Source: Tanytarsus gracilentus
Lineage: Eukaryota > Arthropoda > Insecta > Diptera > Chironomidae
DNA length: 64,000 bases
Direction of reading: 5' to 3'
Assembly: GCA_038502055.1 (NCBI GenBank)
Contig: JAXRKN010000039.1
Span: 2,976,001-3,040,000, forward strand
Part shown: one piece after another, positions 23,851 through 35,900 of the stretch
Numbering within the stretch: position 1 is the first letter of the stretch
Layout of the letters: each line of letters begins with the position of its first letter
The notes under the pieces: model-generated
Database searches by the model: none
What the model saw: the letters and a program-made list of their open reading frames with translations, nothing else
What the model was told of the DNA's origin: nothing
Position numbers and translations under genes: made by a program

Positions 23851-24636
23851 CTACTCACGACGCAGATTATCAAGGCGTTTTTGAAGTTCATCATCGGCAT
23901 CGGGAGTTCCAGCTGGAGCACCAGCACCACCGCCACCACCAACAGCAGCACCTCCACCACCACCTGCGGCCACAGCGGCTGGAGCTTGTGGTTGTTTAAT
24001 GCCAGAAACGGCAAGCGAGCTTGAGGCTTGCGGTAATCCTGAGAGTTGATCGGTTAGCTGCAAACCAAGTTCATCTAATACTTGAGCGACAACAGCATCA
24101 CTCTCCTCTTCGTCTCCTTCATCCTCCATAGCGTCATCAATCACATCATTTATCATTTCCTCCTTCATATCCATAATTTCCGATTGCTTTTCGAACTCAT
24201 GCAAAATTTGTTGGATTTGCGGAAGATTCATTTGGCGATTCATGTTGCTCATCGCCTTGCTAACACCCTTCATTGCTTGCGCCATCGTATTTTGAGACTT
24301 GAGGGTTTGAATTTTAAGCGACACTGCCTGGATGTTTGCCTTCATCAGCATAAACTTTCGCACTTGCCTTCGCGTACGAACCAAGTCCTTGGCCATAATT
24401 TTCACAGCATCCATCTGATTATCTTTTGCGAGCTTCTTAATGTCAGCAATGACTTTCTTTTCCTGTTGCTCCATCTTAGCTCGTTCACGATCAAGGTCCC
24501 GCATAGCCTTATTTAATGCTCTTTGATTCTTTTAATTGGATGATTCATAGTGAGCTTATTTTTTGAAAAAATTTAATCTATTTACCTTCCTGAGCATCTC
24601 ATCCGGTGTCATTTTTTTCCCAAATAGCCACTCCAT
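23851..24636 (-). CDS. Vps2: CHMP2A/Vps2, ESCRT-III subunit
   Basis: There are two exons, 24636-24586 and 24528-23851, giving 242 aa (human CHMP2A 222). CHMP2A co-polymerises with CHMP3 at budding necks and recruits VPS4. The N-terminal MEWLFGKKMTPDEMLRK and, after the splice, NQRALNKAMRDLDRER match the family start and basic helix 1. The middle (KVIADIKKLAK ... KFMLMKANIQAVSLKIQTL) is the helical core. An acidic segment follows, and the C-terminus DDELQKRLDNLRRE (about 229-242) is the MIT-interacting motif. The extra length is an Ala/Gly/Pro-rich linker (about 192-225) before that motif. It starts head-to-head with INTS4. Confidence 0.96.
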
Positions 24637-24893
24637 GGTTTAAGATTAGTTAAATGTGAATTAAAGATTATTTAATTGCCTAAAAATGAAGAAATTAATG
24701 CAGCGGAATTCTTTCTTTTGTTTTGATGAGTAAGATACAGTTAAACTTAGACATACACGAACACTCCTCAAGGTTGTTCAATTTTGAAAGGTTTTTTTTG
24801 AGATTTTTTTCCGGTTTATTTTTTTACTGGGTTTGTTTACAAATTTAAACGAAATTTATTTCCTTCGATAAAATAAAATTTAGCTAACATAAC
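24637..24893. promoter_or_regulatory. Bidirectional promoter between CHMP2A and INTS4
   Basis: Only 257 bp separate the two divergent start codons, so both core promoters and 5' UTRs must lie here. It is AT-rich. I see no clear TATA box, in keeping with housekeeping promoters. Confidence 0.6.
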
Positions 24894-27800
24894 ATGGCAT
24901 TAGTACAAAAAAGACAGCATACAGAGTGCACTAAGACAATACAGGTGAGAGTTTACTTGAAATTATATCAACATAAGTGTTTAATTAAATTTAAAATTTC
25001 CAGATTGAAAGTTCATCATCCAGTGATGTTCCGAAGAAAAAAGTTCGAATTACTGTTAAAGGATCAACGAGATCAATACAGGGTCTAATTAAGCGTATTG
25101 AATCAAGTGTCAGCAGCAATGAAACACTTTCGATACTTGCCGAAATCTCAGACTCGCCTAGCTTCTACGATTTTTCTTCGGATGCTGTTAAATTTCTCGT
25201 TAACATGTTCAGAAAGGAAAAGGATTTTGTTAGAGTAAAGATTCTCTATTTGCTGAGTGATTTTGTCCTTGAACATGGCATTGATGCATGCGGATTGCTC
25301 GAGGACATTCTTATAATGGTGAAATCAGAAGAATCTTCAAAAGTCGTTTGTCAGTCGTTTACATCGATGCTGCGAATCGGACAAAATGGTCAAAATATTC
25401 CGCAAACTCTCTTCAATAAGATCATAGATTTTGCTAAGTTAAAGCTAAGCTCGACGAACCACAATGTGCAGCGACATGCAATTAGAATTATCGGCGCATT
25501 TGCAAGTAAGGACGATGGCGAGAAAGAATTGATGGCTCTAATATCTCACTACATGGACTCGCCAGACGCAAGAACACGAGCGCAAGCTATAAATTCAATT
25601 TTGTGCATGGGAAAGAGATCGATTGAACTTTCACAAGCACTTTACTCGAGAGTTGAAAAGAATTTAAAAGATGACTATGAGTGTGTGAGAAGAGAAGCGT
25701 TGCAACTAACGTTTGAAATTAGTCAGCGACATCCTGAATAGTGAGTTATTTTATTTCTTATATGATAAATTTTACATCATTTGCATTTTACAGTCTAATC
25801 ATACTCCTCGAATCGCAAGCTGAAATTCGTTTAATTGACGATGCTTTCGCTAAAATTTGCTCTGCTATCTCTGACATTTCTCTGCAAGTACGAATGCAAG
25901 CTGCTGAGTTATTAGGACAAATGTCGCAGGTCAATAATGAATTCTTATTTCAAACGCTCGATAAAAAGTTGATGAGCAACATGAGACGAAAAAAAACATC
26001 CCATGAGAGAGCGTTCGAAAATTATGCAAGCGGAGAGTGGTCGAGTGGAAGAAAATGGGCTGATGATGCACCGCAAGAGGTCATCCAAAGTGATTCAATT
26101 TCTCTAATTGATTCGGGCTCATGTGGAGCTCTCGTTCAAGGACTGGAGGATGAATTTTTGGAAGTTCGAATGGCTAGTGTTAACTCTATGTGTCAGCTCG
26201 CACTCATCAATCCACCGTTTGCAGAAATATCGCTTGATTTTCTCGTCGATATGTTTAATGACGAAATTGAGGATGTTAGACTTCAGGCAATTTATAGTTT
26301 GACTAAAATTTCGAGGCACATCATTTTGCGTGAGGATCAAATTGAAGTCATGTTGGGATCGCTCGAAGATTACAGCGTAGAAGTTCGAGAGGGATTGCAT
26401 TTGATGTTGGGTGCTTGTAAAGTGTCAACTAGAGCATGTTTGACTTTGGTTGTACAAAAAGTTCTCGATGTCCTCTCAAAATATCCTCAGGATAAATTAT
26501 CGGCTTATGGATGTCTTCAGAGAGTTGGATTGAAACATCCGGAGCTTTGCATGTCACTGACACCACAGCTCCTTCAAGATCATCCGTTCTTCGATAGTGC
26601 TGAGAAAGATGTTGAGGATCCAGCATGTGAGTTTAGTAAAATAAATATATTTCAATATATTTCTTAATTCTTCATTAGATGTTTGCGTCCTTATCATGCT
26701 CTTTAATGCTGCAAAGAATATGCCACCGATGATGAGTCTCTTCCCCGACACAATTCTCAAGCATTATGCGTATCTACGTGACACAATGCCCAATTTTGTA
26801 CCTCATCTCCCAGTTAGAAATCAAACAGACATGGCTCTTAGTGGAACTACTGGATCTCGTCAATTCCTGCAGACATTATTAAGCAACATCGAAGCCACTT
26901 ACTATGCTAAGACGGCAAGGCAATCTCTTCTTCTGGCTGCACAAGAAAATCTCGAGCGATTAGCGTCAATTGATCCGGAACTTTCTGGTACTGCAAATTT
27001 CACACGTGACTATCTTGGTGCTGAACTTTTGATGGAGCAGCTACAATCTAATTTGATGACACACCGAAATCCATCACGAGAAAGTCTCAATCAGCTCATT
27101 AACAAGTGCTTAAAGCTTCAAAATCTCTTCAACAATTTAACACTCGAAGATTATCTGTTGGTAAAGCAGATTTGCCTTCGAGCTGCTGCATTAAATTTAG
27201 TGCTTGTTGTAAAAGATAAAGCGCAATCAGCTTTATTGCCATGTCAATTACTTCTGCACGTTGCATCAGATACTCAACAATTTTTACAACAGAATTCGAG
27301 TTTGATGGCAGATTCCTTTACAAGTGCTGTTCTTTTGTATCTCGAGACGCTTAGTGATCCTAAACCGGGCAGAGTTTCGCGTGGAATTCTACCAATTGTT
27401 CAATCGTCAAATTATCTTCCATATTCGGTTGTTTTAAATTTTAATGTGAGTATTTTTTCCATATATTTTTAATTAGTTAATTGAAAATAAATTCAAACAG
27501 ATCAAGATGTGCACTGCACGAATTATTGAACCCGATGAAGCGTTGTCGAATGAAAATGTCGTAAAAGTTACGGCCGGACTCATCGCTGCTCTACCTATCC
27601 ACGCTGAAATCGATCAACTTCAAGAGCATCAACGTGAAAACTTGCGAATACGAATAAAGTATCCAGATCAAAATATTCACATTGTCATGCCTCGACTGAG
27701 AGACTTGAAGCGCATGGTGAGCGAAAATGGAGACGAAATACAAAATAGTTGGCGATTGAGGACGAATGTACTCCTCTCACACGGTATTTGGACTGAGGCA

Positions 27801-27911
27801 TCACAAGTGGAAATTTCAATTTGTCTTTCGGTGAAACCTTCAAAAGAGCTTGAATTATGTAAGCCAACGCGCATCACATTTTCGCCAAAACCAATCAGGA
27901 AAGGCATTTAA
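24894..27911 (+). CDS. IntS4: Integrator complex subunit 4
   Basis: There are five exons, 24894-24944, 25004-25740, 25794-26626, 26679-27445 and 27501-27911, giving 932 aa (human 963). INTS4 is the scaffold that holds the INTS9-INTS11 endonuclease in the Integrator cleavage module. Integrator processes snRNA 3' ends and attenuates transcription. The N-terminal two thirds are helical HEAT repeats (VRVKILYLLSDFVLEHG, NVQRHAIRIIGAFAS, SLQVRMQAAELLGQM, DVRLQAIYSLTKIS, SVEVREGLHLMLG). The block HERAFENYASGEWSSGRKWADD between repeats is, as I remember it, conserved in INTS4 proteins. The C-terminal part (about 800-932) is beta-rich and contributes to INTS9/11 binding in the family. All junctions are in frame. 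Confidence 0.95.
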
Positions 27912-29953
27912 AAAGATTTTATGCCTCTTTCAAGTAACTGAAAAAAAAATTAATTTAAAAAGTTTCACTTTTTTGAAAATAAACTTTTCAAGTTTTTTTT
28001 ATTTTAACAGGAAAAAATATAAGTTCTGATAAAAATCATCTATATAATATTAAAAAGAGATAATAAAAAAATAAATTACAATTATGCTAAAAATATAACG
28101 AATTTTTAAATTATAAATTTCATCTATTAAGGCAACAGGCTAATGGTAATCAAATTTTCATTTTATAGCTTCTAAAGTGTCTCTTTTGTCTCTATTTTAT
28201 TTATCATAAATTTATGTTCGGCAGTGAGTTTGATTTGAATCTTTTCTCTCTCACATTTATGACAAAAAGATTTTGTCGAGGGATTAAAACTTTAAATGCT
28301 GATTGGAAATCAGTTGTTGTTTTATTTAAACTATATTCTTGCGGTTTCACCGCTCATGGCAAGTGTGGCGAGTGAAAAATTTTGAGTTCTTTTTTTATTA
28401 AACCTCATTTTCAAACTCAAACAATTTTTTTCAATATTTTCTGTCTATTAAGAATAAATTACGGCAGATTTCTGTCTATTCTGTATATAACATTGATTAT
28501 ATGTTAATAAATATAAAATTTATAATGAATTCTTTAAACATAAACTTTCTTCTATCAGGTAATAAAAATAATCGATACATTTTCTTACTAGTTGCTAATA
28601 ATTTTTAATTTATTTTAGTGTTTAACATTTTTCATATAAACTTTGTTCATATATTCGATTTAAAAATCAAAAAATGTAGTAAACGAAAATCACAGCATGA
28701 ATTTTTCGTGGTTAGTTTTTTTTGCTAATTTTTGTGGGGAGGGATGGACAGCGAATGATTATGGGGAAATGGAATAAATAAATTTTAAAATTTTTTCAAT
28801 TAACAGTTTTTTAAAAAATTGAATCATAGATCGTAAAAAAATAAAAATCACATTTTTTGGTAAAGCTTAAAAAAAATCAAAACTTTTGCAAAAATAAATC
28901 AAAGTAGTCCATCCCTAGGTTATCAAAAGTTATTTGCTTCTTATTATTTTTTTGTTTTCAACTTTTAGGAGAAGATTTTTATAAAAACACCTTGTAAAGT
29001 TGTTCCAGAAAGGAGATATAAAAATATTTTAAGGTAAAGATATTTCATAAAGAGATCGAAAATCGTATAAATTTCGTTGCATTTTTTAATCCTCTCACAT
29101 CAACACGAAAGGATTTTTAGGAAGATTATGCACGCCAAAAATGTACTTTAAATATGCGCAAAATTTTTTTTAAAATAATTTTCAGTCAGAAATAATTTTA
29201 TGAATCGTAAATTTTAATATATTTTTTATTCTATAAGTCCACACACCGGTTGAGAGTGATATTAAAATTTTTAATTTGCATACACGGATGTAATGAAAGC
29301 GAAATATAGTTGGGTGCACTTTGACAAGTCATTTAATTTTTTATATGGACAGCTAAAAAAACTTGATTCCGGTGATCAAAGTAGAAGAAAAAATTTTAAT
29401 TATCAGTTTTAAAAATTTTACGGTGAAGAAATTTTTTAATAATTCAGGATTGGCGCAGTCAAGAGGAATTAGCTGACGATCTATGGACATTTTATGAGTA
29501 GCTTTTGGCGCATTTAAAGGAAATTTAAAAGTTTGGAAATTTTATTAAAAAAAAACATTTTTAAAATTCAAAAATTATTTAAAATAGGCAGAAAATTATT
29601 TTTCTCGGTGCATGCATCTATAATTTCACTTGCGCCCAATCTCATGCAAACGAAATAGGTCTTAAGATCATTAATTATTTCTCACAATATATCTATGCAG
29701 TACTTGAATGGCAATTAAGATTATTTTCGCTTAAATTAAGCTTCAAGCTCGACACTTAACAACTAAAGGAGATTTCTTCGTCGTGATTTCTATCTACAAG
29801 CTCAATTTCATTATTAACTTTTCACTTCTACTAGTAAACATTTTGAGGAAGTTGTTCTTATAATTGACCCTCGTCATCTTCATTTGAGTATGTACATAAA
29901 ATTTGCATTTATTTCTCACTTATGGCAGTGAAAGAGAGGAAAAAAATTATTGT
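27912..29953. other. Convergent 3' spacer between INTS4 and the zinc-finger gene
   Basis: This is about 2 kb of very AT-rich DNA without a protein-like frame. It should contain the INTS4 3' UTR and, from the right, a long 3' UTR of the zinc-finger gene. It includes a fold-back element at 28737-28918. Confidence 0.5.
28737..28918. repeat. Fold-back element (GGGATGGAC arms)
   Basis: The left arm is GGAGGGATGGACAGC. The right arm, reverse-complemented, is TAGGGATGGACTAC. The core is AT-rich. It is longer than its relatives but shares the GGGATGG arm. Confidence 0.5.
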
Positions 29954-32900
29954 TCATCGGCCAGCGACAACATTTATCACGTTTAGAGTTGTCGTTTGCG
30001 TTAAGCTCGGCGGTTGTGACGGTGTCGAATTGCCTATCGAGTTGTGATGCTTCTGATGGTGCTTTGATTTAACGGAGCCATTAGTGCTCTTTTGTAAATG
30101 CGTTTGATAGTGCTTTGCCAAGTGTGCTTTTTGCCGGAAGCTCTTACCGCAGAGGCTACATTGAAATGGCTAAATAATAATAAAAAATTGAGGAATTTTG
30201 GAGGTTAATTTACGAAACAATTTGCGTATTTGTTAAAATGAGGTTAAACGAGGGGAGTTTGACTGAGGTTGTGAGAAATAAACAAAATTGTTAGTAAAAT
30301 CAAGACAGTTTCATGCCCCTTGCTTAACCACAAAAAATTAAATAATTACTCTACTAACCTTTTCTCCAGTGTGCGTTCGAATGTGAACATTAACGGAATA
30401 TTTGTCCTTGAAACCCTTCGAACAGATGCTACAATAATGCAATGATCGCTCCTTCCTGATTCCATTACACACCGTGCCTTGCGCCGAGTTCATTTGACTG
30501 CTTCCATTGCTATTCGATCCATTTGAGGCGATGCCAGTGCCATTGATTATGTTGTTACTGTTAGTATTGTTGAGTGTTGTTTTTTTGTACTTTTTCTTAA
30601 CACGAGAACCATCGGCGGTGATGAGTGTCTGAGACCAAGACTTTTTTGTCGCATCCATACAATTTCCGTTGACTAAGCCGTTCGTGTGAAGTGCGGTGGG
30701 CGATGTAATGTTTTTATCGTTGAACTCATTAACATCGTTTGGATGACGCGGCACTTGTTTCTTACGGATCTACATTCAACGAGCGATGAATGAACGATCG
30801 TCGGTGGAGGAAAGAAGAAATATAAAATATTGAAATTAATGTCAAGTGATGGAGAGCAGCTACATGTGTGGGTTTCAAGGGATTGTAATTTTTTTTTTAA
30901 AATTTAAAAATGTTTCTTTGCCTTGAAACCTTTTTTTAAAAAAACGCCACTCGAGAAAGCCTTACCATGTTTGTACGCACCACATCAGCTTCACACGTTT
31001 CCCAGTTCTTAATCTCATTCCGATCAATGTTCCACTCATTATTATTATTAAGCTCTTCACTGAAGGCATTGTCGAGGGTTAGGAATATTTCATCAACACC
31101 TGTTGCTTGCGAAAGCGTTGATTGAGGATTTTGACTGTCATCAAAGAGGGCATTAGACAGTGTGGAGTCGGCAAACGAAAGAGTTTCCTGTGGAATGGAT
31201 GCAAAAAAAATGAAATCGATATTTTTTTGTGTGCATAACAGAGGTGTGGCAGATTCGAGTCATTGATTTTATAAAAACATCTTCATTTAGCAATTTTAAT
31301 TTAATCGCCATTTAAGGAATCAAATCCTAAATTGTTCGCTGTTGAGAACGTTAAAAATCAGCATTTAAAATTCTCATAAATTACACGCGCACTACTTTGT
31401 ACTTTAAATTGCCAATTACATATCAGTAAAAAATTCCTTCAAATCCCTGGAATCAATACCGCCTCTCCATATTCGTCTTTTTTTAATATAAAAAAAACAT
31501 TGAAAATGCATTTAAAATTCAATTAAACTCTCTCGAAGTGAGTAATGATAGAGATCAATGATGTAGGGGAAGAGATAAAATAAAATTGTAGTCACGCACT
31601 TGATGATGATCATTGGTGAACAAGACACGTCGAAGCTCTTCGTCTTCTTGTTTAACCGTATTTTGAGACGGAATGAGTGTTATTCCATTACTTTGTAAAT
31701 GCACTGTTTTCGCGTAACCTTTGCCCTGCAGTGCCGATCGCAACAGTGACTCGGGTGATTCCTGTGGCAGATGGAGAGAAAAAAAATGTTTGGTAAAAAA
31801 GTATGTCGATTAAGGTTGAACAAGGGATGGAAATTTTTAACAATTTGTGTTTAAAAAATTCGTTAAATTTAAAAAAATTGTCAATCCCTTGCTATGGATA
31901 AACTCTTAAGAACATCGCTGGAGAAAGAGCTAAAATTCCTCATTCTCTCGTGCGATGGACTCAAATGTGATTGTCTATTTATGGCGATAATTATCTCCTC
32001 CTTACATTCGATATCGCTTCACTTGCTTCCCAGTCTTTAATTTCATTTTGTTCCATGCTCCACTCGGCATTGTTGTTTGACACATCTGTATAATTAATTA
32101 AATCGCTAGACGCGCTTAAAGTACTCTCGAGCAAAATGCTTGTCGTCGTGGTAACATTGGATTGCGGTTGAAGAATTTGTGGCGTTCCTGCATGCTGGAA
32201 ACCGTTTATGTCGTCTTTTGAGGCGAAGCCGCTGTCCTCATATGTGAAGCACTCGGTTTTTACGTACGGATAATTGTTCAATATTGTGTCCAAATTGATA
32301 TCCAAGCCGTTCGATGCCTGCTCACCATTCACCACCACTGAATTGCTGCCATTCGTAGTTGAGATGTCTTTTCTCAACCATTGATCCGCTGATGAACTAT
32401 TCAATACGGTTATCGTGTAGATCTTTTATTGATCAACAGAAGTTCATTTAATTTTTGATTGTTAAGATCGATTGAAAAGGTTTGGAGAAGAGAAAAAATT
32501 AGATGGTTTGTAAAAAAAACTTGATTGGTGCACAAAAGTGTGAAGAATTTATTTTTAACGTGATCAATTAAAACTTTTAGTTTTTAACATATTTTTATGC
32601 ATTTTTTAATAAAAAATCACGCTTTAAAAATTCCGTGCAAAAAAATCCAGCAACACTTCATCAAGCGACCGTTGATGAGCGATTAGAGAAAGGTGTGAGG
32701 TCAAAAAAAATTGTATAAAGCTCAGAAATAAATTCTTCCATTGTTGCAAGCCTTTTTTTATAAATATATTATGAAAATACCTGTCCATCACCATTGCTGA
32801 TGATTGGTTGCGCTGATGAAGTGCTAATAGAGCTGTTGTTGTTGCTACTACTATTGGCAGTTGTGATTGAAATGTTGGCAGCATTCTGCTGACTCCAACA

Positions 32901-35900
32901 ATATCGGTTTAAGTCTTCAAATATGGCAGTTTCTATGCGTTGTTGATGGCTCTCCTTTTCAGCGCCCCAAAACTATTTTAATGTGTGAGAAAAAAATATT
33001 AAATAATGGAGGTTAATAAGCACGTCATAAAGTTTAGAGTAGAAATGGGTCAAGATTTAAATTGAAGGTGATTAAACTTTTTTAATCTCAAAAAACTAAA
33101 ATTTATTTTAATATAAAAAATTCATATCCATCTCATTTCCGCCCTAAATCTTGAGTTCATATGGAAATATCGATAATCTCTCACAAATCGGTGTTGTTTT
33201 CATTATTGACCGTAATTTCAAGCTTAAATCAATAATGTCTATAATCAGATACCATAAGCACCTTTAATTTATTGCCCCGTGATTAATAATTTTCCACTTA
33301 GTGGCTCATCTATATCATAATAGCATCTCTCACAATATAGCATTTATCTCTCTCTGCAACTGCCGCGCGCTTAAATGTTTTTCTTTAATATATGTCAACA
33401 GTTAACGAGTTGAGTGAGAGAGAAAGAAAAAAATTATTATCGCACATTGAGCTTATCATCTATCACACACCATACACTCTTTTATGTTCGCTGCTTGTGC
33501 TTAAAAATATTCCAATAATTTTTCTTTCCTTCTTCTTTTCTTTCCCATTCATGGTGCATTTGTACATGCATATGTGCACACTGAAGAATTGCTAGCAGTA
33601 ATAAAAACAGACAGCAATTTACTCCGCCATAGACCATGGCATTGAAACAATGCGGCGACTATAAAATGTGTGTTTAAAAAATACTGTCAGCGAGCCAGAA
33701 AATATGAAAATGTAAAATAAATTTTTGGGAAATTAAAATTAAATTAATTTGTGTTAAATAATTTTTTAAAATTATCTAAATTTTATTTCATATCCAAATG
33801 ACCCTCAATAGTACATTATTATGAGGAAATTTTTATATGCAACAATGCTATGCGAAAAAAAAGTCATCAAGATGAGAAGAAGAAAAAATAATAAAGATAG
33901 AATCTCCTCTTCTCTCCAACATGGAAATATATCTATAAAAAATGAAAATGCTTTTGCGAAAACAGAAAAAAAAATATTTCTTTAACTGTAAAATTATTTG
34001 TTGTTGATAAGTTGTAATGGGAGACTTTAATTGAAGACGATTTAAGCGAGAGAAAGAGAAGAAAAACAGATTTTATTGCACTTGATGTAATTTGAATATT
34101 TTTTAGATTTTTCTGCATTTCAATTGACAACGAAGGCATTCTTGGTGTGTATGTAGTATGAAAGAAAAGATTCATCTTTCTCGCAGCTTGAGAAGAGATC
34201 GCTGTCGGCTGGTCGGGATTTTAAATACAAGAAGCGGTTGAGTAAAAATTTTCAATGCAATCTAAAATAATAAATTTCCTCCGATTAGTACACGAATGCG
34301 GATTAATGTTGTATTAACATTTAACTTCGATATCGAATACCTTTTTGTGTCAAGCGAGAAATGACTTTTCTTACACTTGCCTCTCGTGGTGATCTTCCTT
34401 GTGGGAATTGGGTTGAGAAGTAAACGAGTTTAAAATTTTAAAATCCGTTATATTTTTTTTATTATTAATATGTCAATTAATTTTCGAATAAATTTATTAA
34501 GATTTCGCTCAAAGTTTCCCGCAAGATCTCATCATCATTTTGCATATTTTCACACGCAACATTTCTTTCTTTTCGGAACGAGCATTCTTCTGCCGAGATA
34601 GAGAGAGAGTGAGGAAATTTATTAACGCCATGTAGCCTAAACCTGTGCTTGCTGTGGCATGTAATCAAGAAAGAGTCAGCAAGTAACTTTATTGACCCGC
34701 TGTTGTGTTTGCATCGTCTTTTGACACCTGCGAAAAGGCGCACATAAATTATGAAGTGTTTATTTCTCCATTATTATTCCGTGGCGTTATTTAAATTTTC
34801 AAAAGTTGACTCCATTGCCGTGATTATACATTACTCATTCACGAATGCTTTTATCATTCCGATTAAATCGTTATTTATTGACAATGAAATGGCGATTGAA
34901 TTTCACTCATGTTTAATGATAAAGATATGGCTTATCAACGACTTTATGGGTAAAGCTGGAATTTTATCAGCTCATTTTTTATGAATCTGAGTATTTTAAA
35001 TTTTATAGTCTTTTCTGTTTTGATAAATTTATTTAAATTTACAGAAATAAAATTTTAACGGAAATTAACATTAATTTAAAAAAATTCCTCTCACTTGTTA
35101 ATTTAAATTAATTTTCATGTCAATCAAAAATTACTCAATTAATCTCAATCGATGATTTAATAAACCAATCCAGTAACACAACTTGTAAATTTTCCAATCA
35201 AAAATTCATCTCGTTTTTATGAATTTTATTACAAGGCTCATAAAGTTATTTTTTGAATCTTTTCTTAAAGCGCAATTTGAATAATTTTTTTTATGACTCT
35301 TCATCTTTTAAAATGTAAATTCAGTTAATAATGAGTCAATTCGTAAGATAATCATCTAATTCTATTTAATGAATCCATTTTCTTTAGCTCTTGCGAATAT
35401 TGTCGTAAAACTCATCGCGATTTAATCGCCTTTGACGTTAGATGAGAAATAAAGAATGTCTTAGAAGGTATCGAGTTACTGCTAAATCATTTCCTCCCAT
35501 AGAATTTAAGAGGTGGAAAGTGAAAACGGAAGCCGGTGATGACCAGCAACGAGATATTAATAAAAGCTGATGCGTGTCAGAAAATAATTACGTTAAAAAT
35601 TTATGTTATGAACATTTTTCACATTTTTTTTGCCTCGCTCATCATCATTAAATCTCGCCGCGCTTCAGCCCTCATCAGCCAATGGTCTGCGCAAGCAAGT
35701 ATCAATAATAATGACAATATTAAAAATGTGCAACGAGAAAGAGAGAAAAAGCAAATTAATGAGACCTAATTGATAATTTGACATAAATGTTTGTTTTTTT
35801 TTTCGTTGGGTTAATTTTCTCCCATTCGATCGTTTCACTCATTCGATGAGTTTTCAATGCAAGAAAAAATTTAGCTGTCGTTAACTTTGAAAAATTAATT

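Noticed and set aside
23851..23862. GTGAGT overlapping the CHMP2A stop, a perfect donor sequence
   Set aside because: The family ends at exactly this point with the LxNLRR(D/E) motif, so the stop is genuine and the donor match is incidental.
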